Below are positions 17,878-27,097 of a stretch of DNA of 64,000 nt, in pieces. A program made the translations under genes and the position numbers. The stretch is from an uncultured Collinsella sp. (GTDB lineage Bacteria > Actinomycetota > Coriobacteriia > Coriobacteriales > Coriobacteriaceae). The notes under the pieces were generated by a model, which saw only the letters and a list, made by a program, of their open reading frames with translations, made no database searches and was not told the DNA's origin. The first letter of the stretch is position 1, and the number at the start of each line of letters is the position of its first letter. Location: positions 19,085 to 83,084 of the forward strand of contig CAAEON010000003.1 of assembly GCA_900757615.1 (NCBI GenBank), read 5' to 3'.

Positions 17878-19179
17878 CTACTTGCGCAGCGGCTTGGGCA
17901 GCGGAATGCCGGCGGCGATAACGGCGGCGATGATCATGCAGACAATGCCCTTGAGCGGGAAACACATGAGCAGCAGGCCCACGACCATGACGGGCTGACG
18001 CATGACCGCGCCCATCGTCGATGCCGTGCAGACAGCGACGCAAAAGACCGGATCGACGCCAGTGAGGACGGCAAGGCCATAGCCCAGGCTTACGCCCGAG
18101 AAGATAACCGGGAAGAAGTGACCGCCGCGCCAACCAAGGTTGATGAGGGTGGGCGTCAGCATGGCCTTGACCAGACCGGTCGCGATGAGCACGCCGGCGG
18201 GAATGGTCAGGTAGGTTTCCATGAGCACGTCGGCCTGGGTCTCGCCGGCAAACATGGTGTAGGGCAGGACCGTGCCGCAGATGGCGAGCGCCAGACCAGC
18301 CAGCATGGCCTTGACGACAGGACGCTCCCCTATTGCATGGGCAAGCGCTTCACTCGCGTGCTCCGAGACAAAGTACAGCCAGCCGCAGATTGTTCCGATC
18401 AGCGACAGAGGGATGAGCCAGGTAAGCTCCAGGTTGCCCACCTCGGCGGACTCGAACCTGGGCATGCCCATGCCGCCGCCCACAAGCTGGCCAAGCAGCA
18501 GGTAGGTGCCCAGACCGCCGGCAATCGCAATGCCGTAGACCACAGTCTTTTGCGCCTTGGGAAGCTTGATGGTGATCTCATCGGACGCGGACTCATCGTC
18601 ATTAGCGCCCTGGCCGTCGGCGCTACCGGCGAGCGGCGCCACAAAGCCAAAGACGGGCGCGGTAAAGAGCGCCGTCAGCGCGGCCTGGGTGCCCAACAGC
18701 GTGAGCTCCCTAAACTCGGCGCCAAAGCGGTGCATGCGGTCGCCGACCCAGCTGCACAGACCCGCGATAACGCCGGTCAGGCCGGCCTCCGGTCCAATAC
18801 TTCCGCCAAACAGCAACGGCAGCAGCGCCGCAATCGACAGCTTGCCCAGATTGTCGTACGGGTAGCGACCGTCTTGCTTGACCTTGGTCATGACCTGGTT
18901 GAGGTCGTCGGTCTTGGCGCCCGTCATCTTTTCGTACAGGCCAATCACCAAGCCGCCCAGCAGGCAGACAAAAAACGGGTACGGCAAAAAGCCAAACGGA
19001 CCGCTCGCGAGTTCGGGCGAAGAGACACCCAGCATATGCGGGACCTCGGTCCACAAATAATCAATGCCGTGCTCCATCGCAAAGAAGAATAGCCAGACTG
19101 CAGCACCCGCAAGTGCACCGGTCACGGCAACGCTGACCAAAAACAGCGCGCGGTTTGTGGGTTTGGCAAGGTTATCCAT
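17878..19179 (-). CDS. ClC family chloride channel or transporter
   Basis: A 433-aa membrane protein. GGSIGPEAGL at 125-134 and GWRGGHFFPVIFSG near 351-364 are the ClC anion-binding motifs. The glutamate in GPEAGL is the usual gating/proton glutamate, so a Cl-/H+ exchanger or fluoride-type transport is possible. A hydrophilic, acidic insert (DGQGANDDESASDE) lies mid-protein. ATG 19179 follows GGGAGGACCCG. Confidence 0.88.
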   Translation of the reverse strand: MDNLAKPTNRALFLVSVAVTGALAGAAVWLFFFAMEHGIDYLWTEVPHMLGVSSPELASGPFGFLPYPFFVCLLGGLVIGLYEKMTGAKTDDLNQVMTKVKQDGRYPYDNLGKLSIAALLPLLFGGSIGPEAGLTGVIAGLCSWVGDRMHRFGAEFRELTLLGTQAALTALFTAPVFGFVAPLAGSADGQGANDDESASDEITIKLPKAQKTVVYGIAIAGGLGTYLLLGQLVGGGMGMPRFESAEVGNLELTWLIPLSLIGTICGWLYFVSEHASEALAHAIGERPVVKAMLAGLALAICGTVLPYTMFAGETQADVLMETYLTIPAGVLIATGLVKAMLTPTLINLGWRGGHFFPVIFSGVSLGYGLAVLTGVDPVFCVAVCTASTMGAVMRQPVMVVGLLLMCFPLKGIVCMIIAAVIAAGIPLPKPLRK

Positions 19180-19304
19180 CGGGTCCTCCCGCGGTCAAAG
19201 TCGACATAGATACATTTTATTGTAGAGCGCGCGTTGCCCGAACGAGCCAACCACCTGCGCCGCAAACGGCACCATTGGGAGTCATAGTGGGGCAGGCTCA
19301 AGAC

Positions 19305-19838
19305 TTATCCGGTAATAATCGAGGCAATCTCGCGCAAATCGTCGGCAAAGTAGATGCCGTGCTGGCGCTGCGGGCTCGATAAGCCCTTATCAATCATGTG
19401 TCCGAGCAGCGCCTTGAGGTCGTTGTAGTAACCGTTCAGGTTGTACAAAATGCACGGCGCATCGAGATGCCCCAACGACACGGCGGACATGACCTCGGCA
19501 ATCTCCTCGAGCGTGCCCGTACCGCCCGGGAAGGCGATGAACGCGTCGCCGAGCTCGATCATCTTGGCCTTACGCTCGGCCATGTCACTCGTCACGATGA
19601 GGTCGTCAATACCGTCGTGTTGAAACTCTGCCTCGATAAAAAAGCTCGGCTCAACGCCCGTCACATGCCCGCCAGCATCGAGCACGCTATCGGCAAGCGC
19701 GCCCATCAGGCCCGACTTGGAGCCGCCGTATACCAGCGCGTGGCCGTTGGAGCCAATCCACGTGCCGAGCTCTCGCACTGCAGGCAGAAACGCCGGGTCG
19801 TTGCCGACGCTCGCGCCCAGGTATACCGTGATATTCAT
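19305..19838 (-). CDS. LOG family protein (TIGR00730 type phosphoribohydrolase)
   Basis: A 177-aa Rossmann-fold enzyme with YGGSKSGLMGALAD near 38-51 and PGGTGTLEEIAEV near 104-116, the LOG nucleotide-binding motifs. LOG proteins cleave nucleoside 5'-monophosphates (cytokinin ribotides in plants; purine monophosphates in bacteria). It was historically mislabelled lysine decarboxylase. The bacterial role here is probably nucleotide salvage. Confidence 0.85.
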   Translation of the reverse strand: MNITVYLGASVGNDPAFLPAVRELGTWIGSNGHALVYGGSKSGLMGALADSVLDAGGHVTGVEPSFFIEAEFQHDGIDDLIVTSDMAERKAKMIELGDAFIAFPGGTGTLEEIAEVMSAVSLGHLDAPCILYNLNGYYNDLKALLGHMIDKGLSSPQRQHGIYFADDLREIASIITG

Positions 19839-19874
19839 ATTCAGTCCCCCTCGTCGTGACGCACGTCGCCCGTT

Positions 19875-20300
19875 CTAGCGTTGGCGTCGGCGATATTCGC
19901 GCACACGGCGCGACAGGTCGGCGAGCTCGTCACGATCGAGCTCTTCCAAATGCTCCAGATCATCCATAAAGCGCGCCATGGTGTCCTTTTGGCGCAGCTT
20001 GATGAGCGTATTGCAGTAGTTCACCGCCACGCCCGTAAGCATGGCGATATAGAAGATACTGATGACGCTTAGGATGACGGTAATGCCGCGGGCAACCGGC
20101 GTTTCTGCCGGGATATCGCCAAAGCCGATCGTCGAGACCGTCTCAAAGCTAAACCAGAGACCATCACCAAAGGTGAGGGTCGTAGGCTCGGACAGCCAGA
20201 CAGCCGTCGAGCACAGCAGGTAAAAGATAAGAAACAGGCCCGTGATGCGTGCAAAGCCAGCCTGTCGCAGCACATCGGCAAGCGTCCTCAACCTGTTCAT
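19875..20300 (-). CDS. Two-helix potassium channel protein
   Basis: A 141-aa membrane protein with two hydrophobic helices around a pore loop containing TIGFGDIPAET, the K+ selectivity filter. The C-terminal third is charged and probably coiled coil (RFMDDLEHLEELDRDELADLSRRVREYRRRQR), and no RCK domain is present. It would assemble as a tetramer. ATG 20300 follows AAAGGGTCGCG; a TTG at 20321 is less likely. Confidence 0.85.
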   Translation of the reverse strand: MNRLRTLADVLRQAGFARITGLFLIFYLLCSTAVWLSEPTTLTFGDGLWFSFETVSTIGFGDIPAETPVARGITVILSVISIFYIAMLTGVAVNYCNTLIKLRQKDTMARFMDDLEHLEELDRDELADLSRRVREYRRRQR

Positions 20301-20352
20301 CGCGACCCTTTCCACGGACAACCAATCACGTTCGCTCGGTATTGTCCCACAA

Positions 20353-20410
20353 CCGGCAGTTGGGGACGTTCCTTTTGTGCCGGCAAAAAGGGACTGTCCC
20401 CAACTGCCGG
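20353..20410. repeat. Palindromic repeat, CCGGCAGTTGGGGAC type
   Basis: Perfect 15-bp arms CCGGCAGTTGGGGAC (20353-20367) and its complement (20396-20410). Inside are GTTCCTTTTGTGCCGGCAAAAAGGGACT-type secondary repeats. It lies between the divergent channel and sensor-kinase genes. Confidence 0.8.
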
Positions 20411-20497
20411 GCGGGACCGTTTAGCGGTGCAGCTGCCGACTGGGCAGGCTGAGCTGATATCCTTATGCGGTAATGTCTCGATTCGTTAGGATTGCAT

Positions 20498-23302
20498 GTG
20501 AGAGCTTCCGCTGTCCTTCGTTCAGTTATATATCGCACCTTGGCCGTCGCGCTTGCCGTGCTCGCCGTACTGAGCACCATCATGCCCGCCCCCGCCTATG
20601 CCGCCAATACCGATCAGCAGGTCAAAACAGTCCGCGTTGGTTGGCTTGTCAACAACGAGGGCTTCCAGGACGGCACCCCCGGCGAGCGTCTCTCGGGATG
20701 GGGTTACGAGTACCTCCAGACCCTCTCGTACTACACACCCGGCTGGCAGTACGAATACGTCTCCGGCACCTTCACCGAGCTTATGGAGAAGCTCGAGACG
20801 GGCGAGATCGACCTCATGCCCAACATCTCCTACTCCGAGGAACGCGCCCAAAAGCTGCTCTTTTCCTCGAACCCCGAGGGCACCGAGCGCTACTACATCT
20901 ATGCCAGGCCCGAGCGCGACGATCTGGCCAAGGGTGACCCCCGAGCGCTCCAAGGCCTTACCATCGGCTGCAACCCCGGCGTTATGCAAACCTTCGTTGG
21001 CCAGCAATGGCTCGCCAACGAAGGAATCGCCTGCACATACAAGGAGTATGACGGAAACTCCGTTCTCTTTGATGCGCTGGCAAACGGCGAGGTCGATGCC
21101 GTCATCATGAACGACACGACCTCGTCGCCCAGTGCCTCCCCCATGTTCTACATTGGGTCGAGCGACTACTATTTTGCCGTCCCCAAAAGCCGCCCCGACC
21201 TGATGGACGACATCAATGCCGCCATGACAGCAATCGCCCGCGTCAACCCACGCTATAACGACGAAGTCAAATCTCACTACTCGGCCCAAAACAGCGGTTC
21301 ATCATCGCTCAACGGCCCCGAATGTTCCTGGCTCAAAGCAAACAACAACACCATCACGCTCGGCTACATTACGGGCAAACTCCCCTACTGCAACGAAGAC
21401 GAAGACGGCAAAATGGAAGGCTCGCTCGCATCGCTTGCGACGACGCTACACGATAAATTTGGCATTACGGTCAAAACCGTCGCCTTTGATAGCTACAAGA
21501 TGATGTCAAAGGCCCTGTCAGAGGGAAGCATAGACGTTGCGCTGCCGGCATACCGAGATTACTGGTTTGCCGAGCAATCAGGCGTTGTGCAGTCGGTATC
21601 GTTGGGGACCATGTCCCTCACCGCCATCCACACCGGCAGTAACCTGAAAAAAGACCTTCAGAACATCGCCTGTACCATATCATCGTTTGTCAACCGAAAT
21701 GCACTTGAAAGTCTATTCCCCACAGCGACCGTAACCGAATACCAATCCGACGATGAAGCGTTCGACGCCCTCAGGAAGGGAACGGCGCGCTGCATCGTCG
21801 CTCCCAGTTCACGCGTAAAAACCATCGGTGACCGTTATGATCTCGAGGACTGCGAGACGGTCGAGCTCCCTGACACCTGTGACCTCGCGTGCTTGATGTC
21901 GCGCGGCAAGCCCGAACTGCTGGGAATCATCAACAAGGGCATCATCAATGCCGGAGAATCGCTCTCCGCAAGTAATTACTCCTCCACGTCGTACACGGCC
22001 CAGGAATCCAACACGCTTCAATTCCTTTATCGCAACCGCACCGCCATTGCAGCTACCCTCATCGGTATGTTGTCGGTCGGCATCGTCCTGCTCATCTGGG
22101 CGCTCGTGCGCGCTCGAACCGAGCGCAAAAAAGCCGATGCTGCCAACGCCGCTAAGACGGCATTCCTCACGCGCATGAGCCACGACATCCGTACGCCGCT
22201 CAACGGTATCCTGGGCCTTATCGAAATTGAAGAATTGAAGGAAGGCGATATGCAAGTCGCCCGCGAGAGCCGTGCCAAGGCGCGCGTTGCCGCCAATCAC
22301 CTGCTCTCGCTGATCAACGATATCCTCGAGATGGGCAAAATCGAAGACCGCAAGCTAACGCTGGAACATGCGCCTTTTAACCTCAAAGAGCTCTGTGACG
22401 ATGCGCTGGTGCTGTGCAAGCTCCGCGCGTCCGGCAACGGCATCACAATGCAGAACAATAGCCTGCCGTACGCCACGGGGCCATACATGATCGGCAGTCC
22501 CACCCATATCCGACGGATCATAATCAACCTGCTAGACAACAGCATTAAGTACAACAAGCACGGCGGCTCCGTCACCTTTAGCTCACAGACCGAGCCACTC
22601 GATAACGGGCGCGCGCTCTTTTGCTTTAGCGTTTCGGACACCGGCATTGGCATGGCTCCCGAGTTTTTAAAGCATATCTATGAGCCGTTTGCCCAAGAAG
22701 GTGACGATGCGCGCAGCAAGTTCCAGGGAACCGGCATGGGCATGCCAATCGTCAAGTCACTTATTGAACTGATGGGCGGCACGATTGAGATTTCGAGTGA
22801 GGTTGGCGTGGGAAGTACGTTCAACGTCCAGATTCCGCTCGATATCGACAAGAACCCTCAGGCAGGAGAACGTGCGGACGGCCAGGCAAACAGCTGCTCG
22901 CTTGCCGGCATGAACGTCCTTTTGGCAGAAGATAACGAGCTCAATGCCGAGGTTGCCCAGGCTCTGCTCGAAAGCGAGGGCATCGTCGTAACTCACGCCG
23001 CCGACGGCAACGAAACGGTCGACCTATACGTTGGCCGTCCCGCCGGCAGCTTCGATGCGATCCTGATGGACATCATGATGCCGGGCATGGACGGCTATGA
23101 GGCAACCCGCGCGATTCGCCTGAGCAAGAAGGCCGATGCAGCCGATATCCCCATCATCGCGCTCACCGCCAATGCCTTTGCCGAGGACGCCAAGGCGGCA
23201 CACGACGCCGGCATGAACGCTCATCTGTCCAAACCGCTCGACTTTAACAAGCTCAAAATCATACTCGCCCGCATCAAGAAAAACGGACCCGTTTCGCTAT
23301 AG
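20498..23302 (+). CDS. BvgS-like hybrid sensor kinase with two periplasmic-binding domains
   Basis: A 934-aa membrane sensor. A signal peptide (cleavage after AYA, about residue 35) leads to two family-3 solute-binding domains (about 45-265 and 283-490). A membrane helix (about 515-540) is followed by HisKA with H562 (MSHDIRTPLNG), HATPase (NLLDNSIKYN, GTGMGMPI) and a receiver domain with D858 (LMDIMMPGMDG). The layout matches BvgS/EvgS sensors without the HPt domain. The chosen GTG at 20498 lies 7 nt after AGGA; TTG 20492 is too close and the ATG at 20496 is out of frame. No DNA-binding partner is adjacent. Confidence 0.87.
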   Translation: MRASAVLRSVIYRTLAVALAVLAVLSTIMPAPAYAANTDQQVKTVRVGWLVNNEGFQDGTPGERLSGWGYEYLQTLSYYTPGWQYEYVSGTFTELMEKLETGEIDLMPNISYSEERAQKLLFSSNPEGTERYYIYARPERDDLAKGDPRALQGLTIGCNPGVMQTFVGQQWLANEGIACTYKEYDGNSVLFDALANGEVDAVIMNDTTSSPSASPMFYIGSSDYYFAVPKSRPDLMDDINAAMTAIARVNPRYNDEVKSHYSAQNSGSSSLNGPECSWLKANNNTITLGYITGKLPYCNEDEDGKMEGSLASLATTLHDKFGITVKTVAFDSYKMMSKALSEGSIDVALPAYRDYWFAEQSGVVQSVSLGTMSLTAIHTGSNLKKDLQNIACTISSFVNRNALESLFPTATVTEYQSDDEAFDALRKGTARCIVAPSSRVKTIGDRYDLEDCETVELPDTCDLACLMSRGKPELLGIINKGIINAGESLSASNYSSTSYTAQESNTLQFLYRNRTAIAATLIGMLSVGIVLLIWALVRARTERKKADAANAAKTAFLTRMSHDIRTPLNGILGLIEIEELKEGDMQVARESRAKARVAANHLLSLINDILEMGKIEDRKLTLEHAPFNLKELCDDALVLCKLRASGNGITMQNNSLPYATGPYMIGSPTHIRRIIINLLDNSIKYNKHGGSVTFSSQTEPLDNGRALFCFSVSDTGIGMAPEFLKHIYEPFAQEGDDARSKFQGTGMGMPIVKSLIELMGGTIEISSEVGVGSTFNVQIPLDIDKNPQAGERADGQANSCSLAGMNVLLAEDNELNAEVAQALLESEGIVVTHAADGNETVDLYVGRPAGSFDAILMDIMMPGMDGYEATRAIRLSKKADAADIPIIALTANAFAEDAKAAHDAGMNAHLSKPLDFNKLKIILARIKKNGPVSL

Positions 23303-23344
23303 TTTGTGCTCAACCACCACGCACGACCAGAAAGGAAGCCAACG

Positions 23345-23824
23345 ATGTTTAGGCCCTTACGTCGAAAGAAACGCGCCATCACTGACGAGGAAGCGCGCGA
23401 ACTGCTCGCTACCTGCAAGCGCGGCGTCTTTGCCGTCAACGGCGACGATGGCTACCCGTACGCCATTCCCGTCAACTACTTCTTTGACACCGAGCACGGC
23501 AAGATTTATTTCCATGGCGCCAAAGCCGGCCACAAGGTCGACGCACTCAAGCGCGATGACAAGGTCTGCTTTACCGTTTACGGCAACGAGTGGCACAAGG
23601 ACGGTGACTGGGCTCCCTACGTTATGAGTACCGTGGTCTTTGGCCGCTGTCGCCTGGCGAACGACGCTCCCGCGTTTATCGAAGACAAAGTCCGCCAGCT
23701 CGCCCTTAAGTACTACCCTTCCGCCGAGGAAGTCGAAGAGGAAATCGCCAAGGACATTAAGGGCGTCCAGCTCTACGAGATTACGATTGAACATCTTTGC
23801 GGTAAGCAAATTCAGGAAAAGTAA
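23345..23824 (+). CDS. Pyridoxamine 5'-phosphate oxidase-like (NimA-type) flavin protein
   Basis: A 159-aa split-barrel protein: MRRKKRAITDEEARELLATCKRGVFAVNGDDGYPYAIPVNY is the usual start of this family, with KAGHKVDALKRDDKVCFTV following. Members bind FMN or F420; NimA relatives reduce nitroimidazoles. The exact substrate is unknown. ATG 23345 follows GAAAGGAAGCCAAC. A strong inverted repeat at 23853 separates it from the convergent sensor kinase. Confidence 0.85.
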   Translation: MFRPLRRKKRAITDEEARELLATCKRGVFAVNGDDGYPYAIPVNYFFDTEHGKIYFHGAKAGHKVDALKRDDKVCFTVYGNEWHKDGDWAPYVMSTVVFGRCRLANDAPAFIEDKVRQLALKYYPSAEEVEEEIAKDIKGVQLYEITIEHLCGKQIQEK

Positions 23825-23852
23825 GTCCCCTCAGCAGACCTCATCAATAGCA

Positions 23853-23892
23853 ATATGGCCCGGTTCCAACCCACCTTGGAACCGGGCCATAT
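23853..23892. terminator. 17-bp perfect stem between convergent genes
   Basis: ATATGGCCCGGTTCCAA (23853-23869) pairs with its complement (23876-23892) around a CCCACC loop. It lacks a clear T run but sits 3 bp from the downstream stop codon, so a bidirectional terminator is most likely. Confidence 0.65.
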
Positions 23893-23894
23893 GC

Positions 23895-26087
23895 TTATGA
23901 AGCGTCGGCGGCTATGTGCGCAAGCGCCTCAACGAGCTCCTGCGAACTCACGGGTTTACTCAGGTGCGCGTTCATGCCCGCCTCGCGCGAAAGCCTGCGA
24001 TCGTCGGCAAAGGCGTTGGCGCTCACGGCGACAATCGGCGTGGTCGCGGCATCCTCACGATCGAGTGCTCGAATCCGACGCGTGGCCTCAAGGCCATCGA
24101 TGCCCGGCATCATGATGTCCATCAACACCACGTCGTACTCGTGCGGCGCGCTCGCGGCAAACGCCTCAACGGCAGACTCGCCATCCTTAGCATGCGTCAC
24201 GACGGCACCGGCACGGCTGAGTGTAAACTGCGCGATCTCGGCATTCAGATCGTTATCCTCTACGAGCAAAACACGCAAGCCCTGGAGCGCATCGCCATCG
24301 CCCCCATCCACGCGAACTGCCTGAGGAATCTCAGAGCGTTTACATTTCTCGAACGGCAGGCGGATGGTAAACGTCGTCCCCTGCCCCAAGACGCTCGTAA
24401 AACTCATGGTTCCGCCCATAAGCTCGACCAACTGTTTTGCGATAGGCGCGCCCAGGCCAGTTCCCGATGAGGCACCTTCCACCTGTTGCTCCTCGCGGCA
24501 AAACGGCTCGTAGAGGTGCTGTTGGAACTCCTCGCTCATGCCAATACCGTTGTCGGCGATCGTGTATTCATAGACGGGGACGCCATCCGCTGGCTCCACC
24601 TCGCGGCACACCAGGCGAACATAGCCGCCCTGGCGGTTGTACTTGACGGCATTGCCGGCAATATTGAGCAACAAGCGCTTGAGGTGCGTCACGCTCACCC
24701 GCGCATAGGGATGATCAAGCGTCTGCTGGTCGCAGATAATTGTCACCAGACGCTCCTCGGCCTGGCGCTCCAAAATATCGCGCACTTCACAGTTGAGGGC
24801 CACCAAATTTATGGGTACGAGGTTCAGATCGATCTGCCCGCTCTCCAGGCGACTCATATCCAGGGCCTCGTTGGCAAGGTCGAGCAGCAGTCCCGATGCC
24901 GTCCAGATCTTTGAGCGGCACTCGGTCTGCTTTTGCAGATCGTCCGCATTAGCATTGCCGACCTCGACCATGCCGCGAATGCCGTTGATGGGCGTACGCA
25001 GATCGTGGCTCATGCGACGCAAAAACTCCGTCTTTGCCGAGTTGGCAGACGAGACCTCACGCGCTGCCTTTGCCAGCTTGTCGCCATAGTCGCGCTCCTG
25101 CTGCAACAAGTCCGTCAAACGTCGACGATCAGCGCGGCGACGCACCATCACAACAACGGCTATAACACCGCTGTAGAGCACCAGCACGCCGGCAGCAACA
25201 GCCGCGACGACCTCAAAGTAGCGCCGCGCCGAGGCATAGGTGTACACGTAGAACCCGCGCGCTTTTCCAAATGTGCCCAAATACCACTCGCCGCTGGCGT
25301 TGACCAGTCGGACTTTGCCGGGCAGGCATCGATCCTTAATACCGTCGACAATAAAGACATCCGTTGCAGGCAGATTGAATACGCCCAATATGGTGGGTTC
25401 AACGGCATTGGTCGCAACGACCTTGCCATCGCTTTCGATCACGATATTGCCACTGTCGATGGTCTCATAACCACCGAGCAGGCTCTGCAGTTTGAGCGTA
25501 TTGCTTGCAACTGCCTTCGCGCTCTGATGCCTTACCGCGATAACGATGCCCTCGCCATCCTGCCGAGTCACGCAGCCAATGTCTGCGACCGAATCATCCG
25601 AAAGCGTAATGCGGGCGGTATAGGACTTAAGCGGATGGGCTGCCACCTCCAGCACGGGCGCTTCCTTGAGATACGTAGTGAGCGACTCGTAGCCCACGCC
25701 ATCCATCGAGCACTCGGACACCAAATTGCCCGATGCGTCCGTCACGATCAGTGCGCTCACGTTGAACTGGTCGGCATATTGCTCCAGCGTAGCGTTATCC
25801 ACCGAACCGTCGCGCTCCATATCGCGCGCTGTCTCTCCGGCGATCTCCATAACGCGAATCAGGTTTTTGGTCGTATAGGCGCTATTGAATGCATCGTAGG
25901 AAAGGCTCTGCGTCGCCACGTAATCGACAACGTCGGCAAAGCGCTGCTCGGCCTGAGCTGTCGTGTAGCCGTAGCTCATCATGCCGGCAACAACCGAGAG
26001 CGCTATCCCCAGCAGGGCGACAAGGAGCCATGCCCCTGTCGAACGATTGCCCCGCTCCTGAGCGGCGTGGTCGGGCGCATCGATCAT
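23895..26087 (-). CDS. Hybrid sensor histidine kinase with extracytoplasmic sensor and receiver
   Basis: A 730-aa kinase. An N-terminal helix (about 18-40) and a second near 285-310 flank a large extracytoplasmic sensor. HisKA contains H361 (MSHDLRTPING), HATPase follows (NIAGNAVKYN, GTGLGAPI), and a receiver ends the protein (LMDIMMPGIDG). Its ATG overlaps the stop of the upstream solute-binding lipoprotein gene by 4 bp (ATGA at 26084-26087). This implies that the lipoprotein delivers the ligand signal. No separate response regulator is nearby. Confidence 0.87.
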   Translation of the reverse strand: MIDAPDHAAQERGNRSTGAWLLVALLGIALSVVAGMMSYGYTTAQAEQRFADVVDYVATQSLSYDAFNSAYTTKNLIRVMEIAGETARDMERDGSVDNATLEQYADQFNVSALIVTDASGNLVSECSMDGVGYESLTTYLKEAPVLEVAAHPLKSYTARITLSDDSVADIGCVTRQDGEGIVIAVRHQSAKAVASNTLKLQSLLGGYETIDSGNIVIESDGKVVATNAVEPTILGVFNLPATDVFIVDGIKDRCLPGKVRLVNASGEWYLGTFGKARGFYVYTYASARRYFEVVAAVAAGVLVLYSGVIAVVVMVRRRADRRRLTDLLQQERDYGDKLAKAAREVSSANSAKTEFLRRMSHDLRTPINGIRGMVEVGNANADDLQKQTECRSKIWTASGLLLDLANEALDMSRLESGQIDLNLVPINLVALNCEVRDILERQAEERLVTIICDQQTLDHPYARVSVTHLKRLLLNIAGNAVKYNRQGGYVRLVCREVEPADGVPVYEYTIADNGIGMSEEFQQHLYEPFCREEQQVEGASSGTGLGAPIAKQLVELMGGTMSFTSVLGQGTTFTIRLPFEKCKRSEIPQAVRVDGGDGDALQGLRVLLVEDNDLNAEIAQFTLSRAGAVVTHAKDGESAVEAFAASAPHEYDVVLMDIMMPGIDGLEATRRIRALDREDAATTPIVAVSANAFADDRRLSREAGMNAHLSKPVSSQELVEALAHIAADAS

Positions 26088-26953
26088 GACAGGCCCTCCA
26101 TATTCAAAAATGGCGAAGGGTCATCAAAGTACTTTGACACCAGACGTTCCATGGTGCCATCGGCAAGCATTTCTTGGTAGGCACGGGTGAGTTTAACGTC
26201 GATGCCGCGCGTATCATTGATATCGAAAGCGGTACCCAAACCAACCTCTAGCAGCGGCTCATCCAAAATGCGATACGACACACCATAGTCTTTTTCGTAG
26301 GTGAGCAGCGAGGACTCATGCGCGGCGATGGCGTCGACCAGACCTTCGACGAGCGCCGGGTTCAGGTATGAGCGGTCCGAAAAGCAGTAGAGCTCTTTGA
26401 TCTGCGGAACGTTTTCATTTGTATGATTGAGCAAAATGTCCTCGGGCTTGGTGGTGGACTGGACCGCCACGACCTTATCCTCAAGATCGGCAAGCGTGTA
26501 GATATCGCTCTGGGGATCGACCGCGACCACCTGGCGGCTCGCAAGGTACGGGCCGGCCCAACGATACTCGTCTTCGCGACCCGTCATGCTAAAGCTGCCC
26601 ATGACGCAATCGAGCTCGCCGCTCGCCAGCAGCTCTTTCTTCTTTTCCCAATCGATCAGCTGGTACTTTGGCTTGTAACCAATGCGGGCCAAAGCCTCGG
26701 TCAATATCTCGACATCCAGGCCAACGATATCGCCGTACTCATCGGTATACACAAACGGTGGATAGAGGTCGCTTCCGACGTCGAGTGTCTTAAGGTCGTC
26801 GTCTTTGGCTTGCGAGGCATCCAGACCTTCTAATGCAGACGTCGAGGCTCCGTCATTCGACCCGGAACAGCCGGCTATCGCTACGACAAAGGCGCTCGCC
26901 ACTGCAAGCGCAACAAACAACGAAATGGCAACCGAGCGACGGGGTCTTTTCAT
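26084..26953 (-). CDS. Family-3 solute-binding lipoprotein coupled to a sensor kinase
   Basis: A 289-aa lipoprotein. The signal has a basic start and a lipobox (VAIAGC, C29). The mature part starts with a linker and LDVGSDLYPPFVYTDEYGDIVGLDVEI, the amino-acid-binding SBP_bac_3 fold. No transporter genes are near; instead its stop codon overlaps the kinase start, so it probably acts as the sensing subunit. ATG 26953 follows GGAGCTTG; a longer frame to 27097 has no start signal. Confidence 0.88.
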   Translation of the reverse strand: MKRPRRSVAISLFVALAVASAFVVAIAGCSGSNDGASTSALEGLDASQAKDDDLKTLDVGSDLYPPFVYTDEYGDIVGLDVEILTEALARIGYKPKYQLIDWEKKKELLASGELDCVMGSFSMTGREDEYRWAGPYLASRQVVAVDPQSDIYTLADLEDKVVAVQSTTKPEDILLNHTNENVPQIKELYCFSDRSYLNPALVEGLVDAIAAHESSLLTYEKDYGVSYRILDEPLLEVGLGTAFDINDTRGIDVKLTRAYQEMLADGTMERLVSKYFDDPSPFLNMEGLS

Positions 26954-27045
26954 CAAGCTCCAGACGATCCTGTTTACAGACTGAAATGGTTGAAAATAGT
27001 AGCAAACAAAACCACACGAGCGCCCAATGGTTACAGACGTTTTAC

Positions 27046-27087
27046 CATGCGGGGCCTTCCAGCCGACTTGGCAGAAGGCCCCGCATG
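27046..27087. terminator. 14-bp stem-loop after the aminotransferase
   Basis: CATGCGGGGCCTTC (27046-27059) pairs perfectly with its complement (27074-27087). It lies between the aminotransferase stop and the start of the lipoprotein-kinase operon. Confidence 0.7.
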
Positions 27088-27097
27088 CAGTGCTCAC

